Source of the DNA: Multifurca ochricompacta
Lineage: Eukaryota > Basidiomycota > Agaricomycetes > Russulales > Russulaceae
NCBI GenBank assembly: GCA_022496185.1
Contig: WTXG01000172.1
Span: 17,190 to 81,189 of the forward strand
Length of the DNA stretch: 64,000 bases
Reading direction: 5' to 3'
Positions 44,701 through 55,590 of this stretch are shown piece by piece. The notes below the pieces were generated by a model. It was not told the origin of the DNA. It ran no database searches and saw only the letters and a list, made by a program, of their open reading frames with translations. The translations under genes and the position numbers were made by a program. How positions within the stretch are numbered: position 1 is the stretch's first letter; each line of letters starts with the position of its first letter.

Positions 44701-46490
44701 TTCTTTCTCAGGACTGTGCTGATGGCAAGCGTCGCCCTGTTAGGTTCGGTTCTATCTCATGGAACGAACGGGAAGCTCGGTATTCTCAAGCAAAGCTCAA
44801 ACTATATGGTCTTTTCGAGCCCTTCGTGCTCTACATCTTCACCTCGTCGGCATCCGCAATCTAATAGTAGAAATGGACACTCAATTCATCAAAGGTATGA
44901 TCGCCAACCCGACATTCAACCCAACGCCGCCATCAACAGGTGGATAGCCGCAATCCTCCTTTTTACCTTCAAATTGGTCCATGTCCCGGCTCAGAAGCAT
45001 CATGGTCCGACGGCTTATCAAGACGAGAACCGGGAGAAGGAGAAGACAAGACGACGAAGACCCTGAAGACTGGATCGACAGTAAACTCTGCCTCGGTGTC
45101 TGGTTAACTACTTGGGCTAGCAGGCTATGGACTCGTCTAGGCAACCCTCTGACCTCAGTACTCAACATGAATACACATTCTTCCACCTCATCCCTCGACT
45201 TCCCCTCTTCTGCCCGATCTATAGACGCCGACGCTGACATGCTCCAATTCCAACACTACTTGGCCACCCTCAAACTACCAGAAGGACTTAGCCTAGTGAC
45301 TGGAGAGGTTTTGAAGAAAACGCGCAAGTTCTTTTTACTCAACGGTCGACTCTGGCGACGCAACGGTCTTAGTCAACATCAACTGTACATTACCCCATCC
45401 CAACGCCTTGCCATCGTTCGCTCAGCACACGACGACTTAGGACACAAAGGCGTCTATTCGACTCGACGCTTCGTCATGGATCGCTTCTGGTGGCCCTCCC
45501 TTGATGCCGACATCAAATGGTTCGTCAAGACATGCCACGATTGCCAACTCCGTCAAGTAACCAAGGTCCAATCCCTCCCACGTCGCTCCTCCAGCACCCC
45601 TCTTCCGAAAAGCCTATATCGACACCATGCACATGCCTCCCGCTGGTGGATTTCATTACATGTTCAAGCCCACTGCTCCCTCTCCGCTTGGCCTGAATGG
45701 CGCGCACTCCGGACAGAAACAGGTCGCACCCTCGGCAGCTTTATATTCGAAGACATACTATGCAGGTGGGGTGCTGTTGAGGAAATTGTTACTGACAATG
45801 GCACACCCTTTGTCGCGGCATTGGACTGGTTAGCTAGCAAGTTTGGCATCCGGCACATCAGGATCTCAGCTTATAACTCACGCGCCAACGGCATCGTCGA
45901 ACGCCAGCATTGCACTATCCGAGAGTCGATTGTCAAGACTTGTAGAGGTGATATTTCTAAATGGCCTGTCGTGGCACCTCACGTTTTCTGGGCAGACCGG
46001 GCAACGATCTGCAAGTCCACTGGCTTCTCCCCTTTCTATATGGCTCACGGCATTGAACCTCTCCTCCCCTTGATCTCATTCTTGCTACCTTCCTCATCCC
46101 TGATCTCGCCAACCCCATCTGACTTCCGATCTCATTGCAACCCGCGCCGACAACTTCAGTCTCGAGAAGAAGACCTCGTGAACATTGAGACAACATCCTC
46201 CGAAGTCGTTTCGCGTCCGCCAAGGATTTGAGCGCCAACACGCTCATACCATCAAGACCATCTCCTTTCGCCCTGGAGATTTGGTCTTGGTTGAAATTGG
46301 CGGGCGCAAACGAATTTTCACACAAGACCAAACCCCGTTACTTCGGACCCATGGTAGTTGTTCACTGCTCTCGCAATGGATCCTTTCGTCTAGCAGAGCT
46401 CAATGGCGCTATATCACGATTCCGCTATGCTGCCTTTCTCTCATTCCATATCACTCCTGGTCGCGTTCTAACATCCACTTGACGAACTTC
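41768..46490 (+). pseudogene. Gypsy gag tail and pol (protease, RT, RNase H, integrase), multiple frameshifts
   Basis: 41768-44335 encodes a CCHC knuckle (CAFCTRTGHRIRQC), an aspartic protease-like block with DQGSQ, and the RT fingers and palm (SRWFCIKKKSGALRLVHDLQ, LPQGWTNA). After a shift near 44110 the catalytic FMDD appears in another frame (44164), then an RNase H segment (SIDSSWRGVGWILSQ, 44640 region). 44981-46231 is integrase: HHCC finger (HDDLGHKG, CHDCQ), then VTDNGTPF and NSRANGIVERQH for the D-D-E core. A final shift near 46190 leads to the C-terminal tail. At least four frame changes, so no functional polyprotein. Confidence 0.85.
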
Positions 46491-46586
46491 TCAGCCCAGA
46501 CAACATTGCGACACTTGGAGGAGATTCAGCCTTCGACGACGATGATGTTTGACCGGGGACGGTCAAAATTTGAACCCCCCGGGAGA

Positions 46587-47290
46587 TGTAAGGAAGGTGT
46601 GAGCGTTGGGCATGAAACCTTCGGCCTCCTCCACTTTTGGCTAACTCTCTGTACGAGCCCTGGACTATAAATTTTCTGATATTAGGTCTCAATTTTTAGA
46701 CACTCTTTACTATACTTCAAAGCGTTTAATGCATGGTGCCAGTTTCAAGTTTGATCTTATCAGCTACTTCATACTGTCTTACTCCGGGCCGGCTGCCCGT
46801 CCATCAAATTTTTCAATTTCTTCACCTCTCCGTCCACTTCTTACTATATGTTTCGTATGTTAACCATCGCCTGAACTTCACCGTCACTTCACCGTCACTT
46901 CACCGTCTTCAGGACCTGGTCTTTTCCTTGCTTGTCTCTTTCCTTCTTACCAAAATGGCCATCTTCGGCTTTTACTTACTATACCGCTCTTTTCAAATCT
47001 GGACTCTCAAGAAGTATATAAAGGTATCTATACTGCTTGTAGTAGGGCCAGCAACCAGCAATCTAGCTTCTCTCTCTCTATCTCTTTGTGTGCAAAGAAC
47101 AGTTATTGAACAAGGCGCAAGGTCAATCGGAACCATCGGCACTGTCATCAGTAACATTCAGCACGATCTAACGCTCATCGACTTCATTGCATCGCACGGG
47201 CTCATCTCTCTCTTCCTCACAACTCACTGCTCACCTTACTCTTCAGGGAACAGGCTTTGCTTCGCACTCACCGCGGATAGGCTCCGCACA
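46587..47290 (+). repeat. Gypsy 3' LTR
   Basis: 704 bp, nearly identical to the 5' LTR; preceded by CCCCCCGGGAGA. Confidence 0.9.
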
Positions 47291-47775
47291 CCAGGTTACC
47301 CATAAGATGAAACGTGTGCAAGTTCTTTACTTGCTTCACACATTTCGGACACTCGGCCTGGTCCATCCCGGTCAAGGAGATATGCACTTGGATACAACGC
47401 ATTCATTTGTGGCTACTCAGGATCCCTCAATAATTGCTGATTTATGTTCAGAAGATTAAGTTTATTCTTTATTTACATTATTATTTTATTTCATTTTGTG
47501 GAACAGGCATGGCGCAGGCTTGTACTTTAGATGTACTATATCAGCTACTAGATTAAATGAACGTGTTATCTCATTATCTCGTTTAATGATGTAATTTGAT
47601 CATATGTCAGATCTTAGATGTATATTCTGTGTATCTAATTAATTTGTGAACACATTTCCATTGTGTTATCTATGTGTGATCACAATCTTGTCGGACCAAT
47701 GGAAAATCAAAGCTGTGATTGTTAAGTCAACCTTCCTTAATAGGAAGGAGATCAGACCAATATGCTGGTCCATGC
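47291..47775 (+). mobile_element. hAT element fragment related to the right end of the 8.1-kb hAT
   Basis: 47500-47770 shares GTGGAAC-GGCATGG-GCAGGCTTGTA, CTATATCAGCTA-TAAATGA and CCTTCC-TAATAGGAAGG blocks with 60880-61150, in the same order. Ends are missing. 47291-47460 has no recognised content. Confidence 0.55.
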
Positions 47776-48370
47776 TGTAACGCCTGGTGCAGGCGTTCGT
47801 CACGATGTGTGATAAGTCATGTAGCAAAACTACGAAGTCAGGTGTGTACTGTCTTTCAAGTGCACAGAGATCGGGTGAGAAGTCAACACTAAGGAGCTAA
47901 TCCCTTAGTATTGGTGAGTGGAAGAGTGCCAAAAGCACTGAGATGATCCAAGAGTTGGGTCTTAGGTATCACCCAGAAGGTAATGCACCAAGTCGATTAA
48001 GAAGTCAAGTCTAAGGCATACAGGCTATCTAGGCGGGCCTTATATACGTAATAGAAGTCGGAGTCTGAATCGGAGTACCGTACTCGATGTATCAACAAAG
48101 TCATAATATAACTGAAAGGGGAACAGAGTCAATGTGGGCCAGGTGAGAATATACATAGACGGATCCGGTATAGTTGCAATTCTGGTGGGAAAATACGTAA
48201 GAGTTCTTGTGTAAAGTACAAGTCACAGATAAGCATGAAGTTGAGTCATAGATAAGGGACAAACAAGCGCAATGCCAGTCATAACACAGTCGACAAGGAG
48301 CAAGCAAGGCCAAACAGTGTGTCACGTGAAGAAAAAGAGGAAACAAGATGATGCAGTGGGGTTCGTAACA
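47776..48370 (-). repeat. 3' LTR of Gypsy element B
   Basis: 595 bp, minus strand, TGTTACGAAC...GGCGTTACA. A purine-rich tract (reverse of TTACCCCCTCTC) adjoins at 48371. Its ends are similar to LTR A at 49473-50058 but the interior is divergent, so a sister family. Confidence 0.75.
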
Positions 48371-48409
48371 TTACCCCCTCTCTAAGTCCTAGCAGAGCCA
48401 GCTAGATTG

Positions 48410-49499
48410 GCATACCATCGTCATCCTGGACCAAGGAGAGGTAGTCATCGGCTACGGCATAGTGGTCCGCATTGTAATTCTCTTTTTCTTCGTCAGTGGG
48501 GCAAACGTGTGTTCGTAGAAAACCATAGGGCCCCTGTCTCCCACAGCGAAAGCAGCCGTCGTAAACATGGCAGTCGATCTCCTGGTGGCCGGTGTTGTGG
48601 GAGAGGCACTTGCCGCACCACCCTGAGGGGTTCTGGACGGTGGGGGCTTCTGTGAGCCGTCGGAATAGACACTGACAACTCCAGTGTGAGGTGCTTTGGC
48701 AGTGTCAGCATCGCTTCTTGGCTGTGGGGCAACACCAGCTGAGATGGTACTTGCTGCTGCAGCGCCAGCAAAGCTTACCGTCGGGGTTTTCGTGGAGTCG
48801 TGGCATTTCGAAGCAATGGGGGTTGAGCCGGGGTGCGAGGTTGAGGCAGCGACGGGGAAGCGGTCGAGCAAAAATATCTGCATACCATTTGGATATGATC
48901 TGGTACACCTCTCCTTGCTCCAGTCTTGTCCTGATGCTAGCCAGGTGATGCTCTATGTCGAAAACTCCCCGATTAATCTTTACCATCTGTCGCTTGTAGT
49001 CACAACGCTGCATCTCCAGGTTGTCCTGAAGCGCCTGGAACTTGTGGAGTCGCGCAATCTCGGCAGTCAGTCATGGCATGCAGAGGTCCCGAAGCACCTC
49101 GTTGATGGCGAAAGCACGTGGGTCATGGGCCGAGAGGTGTTGTAAATGTTCAGGCCCCAAGACATAGTGTAGACAATTGATATTCTTTTCTTCTAAATAG
49201 ACTGGAGCCCCATAGACAGGCCCTCCTTTTTCCAGACATCCCGCTACGTCCATACCTTCATTGGTGTAGTAGATGTATTTGGCCACCTCCGTAGTGCCAT
49301 TGTTTTTGGACGAGGGGATCATAAGTGGGAAGTAGAATTGTGAATTGGGGTCGTTAGGGAAGAAGGGAAACTTGGGGGACTCATCGCCAAAATCTACATC
49401 AATCAGGTTGTTGGGATGGGGGTGTTCGGGCAGATTAAAATCTTCATCAATGTCGATGATTCTGTCCCCTTGTGTTATGCCTGGTGCGGGACATTCCAC
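48410..49499 (-). pseudogene. Zinc-knuckle accessory ORF of Gypsy element B (frameshifted)
   Basis: Homolog of the intact ORF at 50090-51328. 49499-49071 gives the N-terminal half (PKFPFFPNDPNSQFYFPL, GGPVYGAPVYLEE, DPRAFAINEVLRDL). 49013-48705 gives the coiled-coil region and first knuckle (CWRCSSKYHLSWCC). Remaining knuckles lie in other frames down to 48410 (CGKCLSHNTGHQEIDC). The 5' end of the ORF is replaced by LTR A, i.e. element A inserted here. Confidence 0.75.
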
Positions 49500-50058
49500 A
49501 CGACTTGTGTGACAGCGCGGTTCGTAGGTTCAGATAAGAAGCCAATAAGGCCTCTTGGAGACGAAATGGAATGAGTCAAAGTCAAAGGGGCGCTCCCTAA
49601 GACGATGTTGAGTGGGAAAGTACCAGAAGTACTTGAGACAACTGAGTCAGAGATCGAAGGGGATGTCCAGAAGACAGGCACCGATGTATTCAATAAGTCA
49701 AGTCTGAGGTCTACAGTGTAGCTACAGCGGACTTATATATGTAACTCGATGGGCGTCTACAAGATAAGGGTACGGAGTCAAGTGGGCCCAAATATACGGA
49801 AGCGGACGGTGTAAAGTCTAGCTTCTGATAGGGTATTAAGTAAGTGTCCGGTTGTAAAGATAAGACAATAACAAGATAACGAGTCAAACATAAGCAAACA
49901 TCGCATCAACAAGTATAAAGCGGGTCATGGGGATGGAAGTAAGGCATGTGACGGATCCCACGATGGAGACATGATGGAGAAGTGCAAAGTGGGTGGCAAG
50001 GAGGGGTCGTCGTTGGGGAGTAGAAAGAAAACAGGGGCAGACGGTAGAGGTTGTAACA
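49473..50058 (-). repeat. 3' LTR of Gypsy element A
   Basis: 586 bp, minus strand TGTTACAACCTCTACCG...CAGGCATAACA; contains a TATATAAGTCC block. Aligns along its full length with 61791-62381. Confidence 0.9.
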
Positions 50059-50089
50059 TCACCCCCTCTTCTGGTTCTAGCAGACCCGG

Positions 50090-51328
50090 CTAGAAACGAC
50101 TCATACCGTCATCATCCTGTACCAGCTCCAAGTAGTCGTCAGCTACATTACAATCATCCATGGTGTAGTTCTCCTTGTCCTCATCCTGGGGGCATTGGTG
50201 AGTGTGGAGGAATCCATAGGGACTGCATCGACCACACAAGCGGCACAGGTCGTGGACAGGGCAGTCCAACTCTTGGTGCCCTGCATTGTGATGCAAGCAC
50301 TTGCCACACCATGCAGACAGGTTGTTGATTGTCAGGGCGACTCCTATACAGCGGAAGATACAGAACCTGCTCCAGTGCAGGTTGCTATGACAGTGCCGAC
50401 ACCACTTGCGATTGAGAGGGCAGTTCCAGCTGATGTGATACTTACTATCACAGTGCCAGCACATCTCTCCACAAGGGTTCTCATGCATACACGGCATCTC
50501 GAACCAATTCGGCAGCAGCACAGGAGCAGCCCCCAATGATTGTGGGGGCAGGGGTCGGGCATACGTGTCAGCGTACCTTTTGGCAATTGTTTGGTAGGCA
50601 TCCCCCTTTTCCAGCCTCTTTCGCATCTCCACCAACTCCTGCTCAATTTGGAACATCCCGTTGGTCAGCCGGGCCATCATCTTCGCGTGTTCTTTGTACT
50701 GCTTGTTGAGTGTATTGTGTAGGGTTAGATTCTTCCGCAGTCTCATTACCTCGGCCTTGAGATGCGGAAGTCGCATGTCACTCAGTACTTCGTCGATGGC
50801 AAAGGCCCGCGAATCTTCAGCAGCCAGATGCCCCAGCTGTTCGTCGGTCATGGTGTGATGCAGACAACCAGTGTACCTTTCTTCCAGATATACTGGAGCT
50901 CCATAAACAGGGCCGTCCTTCTTCATGCATCCGGCCACGTCCATCCCTCCATTGGTGTAGAAAATGTATTTGGTGATCGCGACTGTCCCGTCACCCAAAG
51001 TGATCTCCAGCGGGTAGTACGTGGAGGAGTTCGGGTTGTTAACGAAAAAGGGGAATTCAGGGACTTCGTCATCCGACTCCATACCTATCAGGTCATTTGG
51101 ATGCGGCTCTTCACAGTGTTCAAAGTTGTCATTGGGATTGGGGGACTGGCTCTTGACCCGGGCCTCAGCAGCCTCATAGTCGATGGGCGAGGAGGGGTGT
51201 GTGGAAGGGTGAGTGGAGGGGAAGTTCTCGACAACTACTGTAGTGGCGGCGAATGCGTCAATGGCGGCGTTGGCAGCGATGAAGGACATAATGGATTTGA
51301 TGGTTGTAGGACGTTGCTGTGGGAGCAT
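50090..51328 (-). CDS. Gypsy accessory protein with four zinc knuckles (post-pol ORF)
   Basis: Intact 412-codon frame between the chromodomain end of pol and the 3' LTR. The N-terminal 200 residues form an unassigned acidic domain with a conserved core (EFPFFVNNPNSSTYYPL, GGMDVAGC, GPVYGAPVYLEE, DSRAFAIDEVL). A predicted coiled-coil follows (about 195-260). Four Cys/His knuckles come next: CWHCDSKYHISWNC, CRHCHSNLHWSRFC, CGKCLHHNAGHQELDC and a CRLCGRC...HTHQC variant. The tail is acidic. Knuckles suggest RNA binding, so it may be a relocated or second Gag-like nucleocapsid protein; this is inference. A broken homolog with the same layout is in element B. Confidence 0.75.
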   Translation of the reverse strand: MLPQQRPTTIKSIMSFIAANAAIDAFAATTVVVENFPSTHPSTHPSSPIDYEAAEARVKSQSPNPNDNFEHCEEPHPNDLIGMESDDEVPEFPFFVNNPNSSTYYPLEITLGDGTVAITKYIFYTNGGMDVAGCMKKDGPVYGAPVYLEERYTGCLHHTMTDEQLGHLAAEDSRAFAIDEVLSDMRLPHLKAEVMRLRKNLTLHNTLNKQYKEHAKMMARLTNGMFQIEQELVEMRKRLEKGDAYQTIAKRYADTYARPLPPQSLGAAPVLLPNWFEMPCMHENPCGEMCWHCDSKYHISWNCPLNRKWCRHCHSNLHWSRFCIFRCIGVALTINNLSAWCGKCLHHNAGHQELDCPVHDLCRLCGRCSPYGFLHTHQCPQDEDKENYTMDDCNVADDYLELVQDDDGMSRF

Positions 51329-51364
51329 GTACTGGGGATTTCCTTAGGGTCTGGGTCATCCTTT

Positions 51365-53589
51365 TAACTATTCTTGGGCGCTTCTGGGTGTCGGTCATGG
51401 AACTCCGAGATAAGAGCTGGGGCAAAGATATTCCCGGCAGGCTCCCACGAGTTGTCAGAGTCTGGGAATCCTTTCCACTTGATTAGGTAATGTAACTTGT
51501 GCCCTCAGCCTTTACATGAGGAATCTAGAATTCGCTCCACTTCCCACTCCGCTTCTCCATCGATTAATTCAGGGGGGGGTCTCGGGAAGTTTTCCCCATG
51601 CAGGGCTGTCTCTCTGTAAGGTGTCAGAAGTTGGGCATGGAAGACTGGGTGAATTCTCCATGTGGGTGGAAGTCCGAGTTCATATGACACATCTGACAGC
51701 TTCCTCGTTATCATGAAGGGCCTGTGGCGCCGGGGAGCTAATTTAGCAGTGGGGTGTGACGTGTGAATGTTCTTTCCCTCTAGCCAGACGAGGTCATTGG
51801 TCCGATAAGGCATGAACTTCAACGGCCTTTCAGATAGGGTTCTTTGCGCCTTGAGCAGGTTTTCATTGGCCGATTTCCTGATCTCCTCCCATTGGCTGAT
51901 ACATTGCGCAGTCAATGGGACGTTCGTGGGTTTCTTGGTCCAGTTGGTCCGTGGCGTCCATCCCATGATAAGTGAGAATGGAGGGGTCTTGGTGGTTCCA
52001 TTGGGCCATGAGTTGTGTGCAAACTCTGCCATTGCTAACCAGTCAGCCCAGTCATCCTGTTGCCTGTTGCACCAGAACCGAAGATACTGTTCTAGCCATT
52101 GGTTCGTTCTTTCTGATTGTCCATCAGTCTGTGGATGGTAGGCGGTTGAAATATTCTGGGTGATGTCCAAGGTCTTACAGAGCGCCCTAGCAAAGGCAGA
52201 GGTGAAGCGTGGGTCGCGGTCAGAGATGATCTTTTCTGGGAGGCCATAGTGTCTGTAGGCATGATCCAGGTAAAGTTTGGCTACGCCTTCTGCTGTGACG
52301 GACTCATTACAGGGTATGAACAGTGCCGCTTTAGAGCAATCATGGTCGGTGATGGTCAAGATCAAGTTGAACCCTCTGGAGATGGGAAGTTTGACTATGA
52401 AGTCCATCGCAATGGTCTGGAATGGTAATGAGGCCGTAGGTGTGATCGGGAATGGTGCTGGTGGGTGCGGGTGTGTGTTTACTTTGTTGGCTTGGCAGTC
52501 CGCGCATCCTTTCACATAGTTTTCCACATCCTTCTTCATGTCTGGCCACCAGTAATCTCATTTGGCCAAGGCGTATGTATTCGTAATGCCAGGGTGGCCC
52601 ACCGAGGGAAGGTCGTGGTGAAAATGGATCACCCCCCTCTTAATGTTGTCGCCACTGGTGACAACGAGTTGGTCCCCCTCCTTCCACCAAAGGCCATTGA
52701 TCTTCTTTAGATTATGTGCATCGGCCCATGACTCGCATAACTGTTGGTTCATGTTTTGTGACACTTGAGCCCATAAGTCCATGTCATGGAGGCTCACGAC
52801 GGCAGTTTTTGCGAAAACCTCTTCAGGCAGGACCGTGACATCATTATTGTCCTCTTCTCCACTGTTCCAATCAGGCCATCGTGACAAGGCATCTGCGCGT
52901 GCATTGCAACTTCCTGCAATGTGTTTCAACACGAAGTTATATTCCTCCAGTTCTAGGACTTCGCGGGCAACCCGCCGACTAATCTTGTGGGGTTCCTTCC
53001 AATATAATAGGTTGGAGTGATTGGTGTGAATAATGGTTTTATGGGGAGTTCCTGCTAGGTACGGTTGCCAATGTTGTAGTGCTTTCACAATGGCAAGCAG
53101 TTCTCTGTCCCAAATATCGTAATTCCATTCTGCTGGTGAGAATGTTTCCGAGTAAAAGGCAACTGGATGAAGCAATCCTGCCGCATCCCATTGGTTTAGT
53201 ATGGCTCCATTTGCAAAGCGCGATGCATCTACTTCGAGTTCAAAGGGCTTTTCCAGGTCTGGTTGCAGAAGAACTGGTTCTGAGCCTACAATGTCTTGGA
53301 TCTGTTCAAAGGCTCGTTGTTGTTCATTTCCCCAGTGCCAAGGTGTATCCTTCTTTAACAGCCCATTCAATGGTTGGGCCATACCCGAGAATCCTCATAC
53401 AAATCGTCAGTAGAAATTGCAGAATCTGATGAAGGATCACACATCCTTGATACACGTGGGTATGGGCCATTCCCGAATCCCTTGCACTTTTACTGGATCC
53501 ATCTGAACCTGTCCTCCTTCCAGGATAACCCCCAAGTACTCTATGCTCCGTTGTTCAAATGAGCATTTAGCTGGTTTGAGATATAGATT
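51365..53589 (-). pseudogene. Gypsy A pol fragment: RT end, RNase H, integrase, chromodomain
   Basis: 53589-53383 holds the RT thumb (EYLGVILEGGQVQMDPVKV) with two or more stops. 53382-52558 holds RNase H (PFELEVDASRFANGAIL, RELLAIVKALQHW, GSCNARADALSRWP) and the start of the integrase zinc finger. 52539-51505 holds the integrase core (TIAMDFIVKLP, ISDRDPRFTS, AYHPQTDGQSERTNQ) giving the D-D-E triad. The chromodomain (EWEVERILDS, then HYLIKWKGFPDSDNSWEP) is split by an in-frame TGA at about 51505 and ends near 51365. Frame breaks also near 52550. Confidence 0.85.
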
Positions 53590-54179
53590 TAGGGTTTAAA
53601 GGTCCAGTTTGGTCCGGTTTTTTTCCTTTTTTGGCCATAACTGGAACCGGAACCGGTCTTGGTGAGTCTCATTTTGACCTTAACCTTAACCGAAACCTGC
53701 CAAAAATCACTAACCAGTTAATATTGGTTAAATTCCAGTCTATGGACCGGTTAAAACCAGTCTCAATATGACCGGTTAAAACCGGTCTCGGGCGGTTCTG
53801 GTCCTGGTCTAGACCAGTTTTTGCAGCTGCACAGAATGTGGAGATTGTGCATTTTTAAGACTTGAGGGAATCAGATACACTTAGCATTGCTTATACAAAA
53901 AGTATATTACTATTACTACTATCCTACAAAGTTTCAGGTCAGATCATGTGTCCGATCTAAAATGAGACAAGAATCAGTTATGAAATCTATACAAACGCGA
54001 AAAAACGCGAGAAAACGCAAAGTGACGCATTACCGGTTTTCGCACCACACCAAAAAAGACTCCCATACACAGCACTGTAACATTATTTCTCACTTTTACT
54101 TCACAAGGACTCCTAAATTTGTTGCATTGCACTCCTGTATGGACACTGGATGGGGCCTAACCCCCTTCCAGTGAGATGG

Positions 54180-54689
54180 AGACTAAGACATCGCTCCACA
54201 CTCACATTTCAGACTTAGTTGACCAGGGATAAGGTTACTTTCAGAACAGTCATAGTAGCATTAATATCAGAACCAAATTCTTGTACTTAATACAGGCTAT
54301 TACAACTCTTAAAACCTGCAATTTGCCCCAGTAAGCCCAGCGATGCTAATTGCCTTGCTACCAAATCCTGCATCGTGCGCACGCCATGTTGCCCTAGTGT
54401 ACCCAAACCTTGACTTGACTTTCTGCTCCAGATGTTGCAAGGATTGAATCCTCTGTAGGGTGCCATTTGACGGATGTGATGGGCACGCGATGTCATGTGA
54501 AGGATGCAACAGGTTTGAGACCTGGTGCAGTGGTCCTGGTTGAAGCAAGCGTTAGTCACACAAAGCCAAGTCATGCCCTGTTACTCACCCATGCTTATTT
54601 ATGCTTCACAAATCCCATACCTTGATAGCAGCCCAGTCCATCACAAAGCCCTCAGCGCGTCTATGAGTATCGATGGTCTATCATGCGCC
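54180..54689. other. hAT interior, unassigned
   Basis: No motif recognised; minus-strand open frames of 79-95 codons here have no family features. Confidence 0.35.
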
Positions 54690-55128
54690 GGGAGTGTCGA
54701 GCGCATGCATGGGTGGATGCACCTCGGGAAGCCGTCCTCCATCCGGGTGGGAGTGTCGAGCGCATGCATGGGTGGACGCACCTCGGGAATCCGTCCTCCA
54801 TCCAGGTGTTGATTGACCTCTTGACCATCTTCCTCCGACGCACTTGCAAGCCCAAGCCCACCCTGTCCACGCTGACGTAGACCCCATGTTCAGGAGTGTC
54901 AAGCGCATGCATGGGTGGACGCACCTCGGGAAGCCATCCTCCATCCAGGTGGGAGTGTCGAGCGCATGCATGGGTGGACGCACCTCGGGAATCCGTCCTC
55001 CATCCAGGTGGGAATGTCGAGCGCATGCATGGGTGGACGCACCTTGGGAATCCGTCCTCCATCCAGGTGGGAGTGTCGAGCGCATGCATGGGTGGACGCA
55101 CCTTGGGAATCCGTCCTCCATCCAGGTG
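54690..55128. repeat. 59-bp minisatellite, 2 + 4 units
   Basis: Units start at 54690, 54749, 54892, 54951, 55010 and 55069, each starting (G/A)GGA(G/A)TGTC and including GCATGCATGGGTGG and CCGTCCTCCATCC. Each block is followed by the same 83-85 bp tail (TTGATTGACCTCTT...GACGTAGACCCCA), so the arrangement is a higher-order duplication. The period is 59 (2 mod 3), so long frames stay open in more than one phase on both strands; these are by-products of the repeat. Confidence 0.9.
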
Positions 55129-55140
55129 TTGATTGACCTC

Positions 55141-55510
55141 TTAATCATCTTCCTCCGACGCACTTGCAAGCCCAAGCCCACCCTGTCCACGCTGACGTAG
55201 ACCCCACGTTCCTTGGTCGAAAGCGAAGTTGCAGTTTGTCCAGTCGATGACGAGCCTGGCGCTGGGGTATTCGGCTGCTGTGTTGATGAGGTAGACTGTT
55301 TGGGAAAAGGGCTTGAGGTAGAGATGGTTGAAGAGGGCGGAGGTGAGGAGGAGGTTGGTCAATTTGACAGAGGTTGGCAGTGGTGCTGTCGAGCCGGTCT
55401 CAGCCCAGCTCGCGACATAATGGAGAACGGAGTCTTCTTTTCTTCCAGGTTGTAATTGTCATCATCGTCGTCATTGTCGTCATCGCTATCATCGTCATTG
55501 CTCTGACAAT
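55141..55510 (-). pseudogene. Host-like gene fragment inside the hAT
   Basis: The minus strand encodes a well-composed exon-like segment (LTNLLLTSALFNHLYLKPFS, EYPSARLVIDWTN, FAFDQGTWGL) preceded by an acidic run from the ATC/GTC microsatellite at 55449-55500. Its 3' end runs into the minisatellite. I cannot name the family. It may belong with the DUF6535-like piece at 56940-57075 as one captured gene interrupted by the solo LTR. Confidence 0.35.
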
Positions 55511-55590
55511 GTGGGCGACACCTACCAAAGCATAGTCAATGGTGAGACACGGACAGCGCACCTCCACCTTTTTGTGTTTTGTGCAGCTGC

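Larger units (their letters stand above)
39546..47290 (+). mobile_element. Full-length Ty3/Gypsy retrotransposon, coding region frameshifted
   Basis: 5' LTR 39546-40250 (705 bp) and 3' LTR 46587-47290 (704 bp) differ at only a handful of positions by eye, implying recent insertion. Gag, protease, RT, RNase H and integrase are all present in order but in several frames. The 5-bp flanks (TACAG and CCAGG) do not match, and the left flank is a truncated Copia LTR that does not continue on the right. Confidence 0.9.
49473..53589 (-). mobile_element. 5'-truncated chromoviral Gypsy element A
   Basis: Minus-strand order: partial RT, RNase H, integrase, chromodomain (53589-51365), accessory zinc-knuckle ORF (51328-50090), purine tract (reverse of CACCCCCTCTTC), 3' LTR (50058-49473). 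The 5' part is cut at 53589 by the end of the large hAT element. The same LTR occurs as a solo copy with TSD at 61791-62381. Confidence 0.85.

Noticed and set aside
54690..55128. CRISPR-like array
   Set aside because: Units are directly tandem without spacers and the genome is eukaryotic.
54661..55200. Long open frames on both strands over the minisatellite
   Set aside because: They follow from a stop-free 59-bp unit and overlap each other; no start, splice or composition signal favours one.
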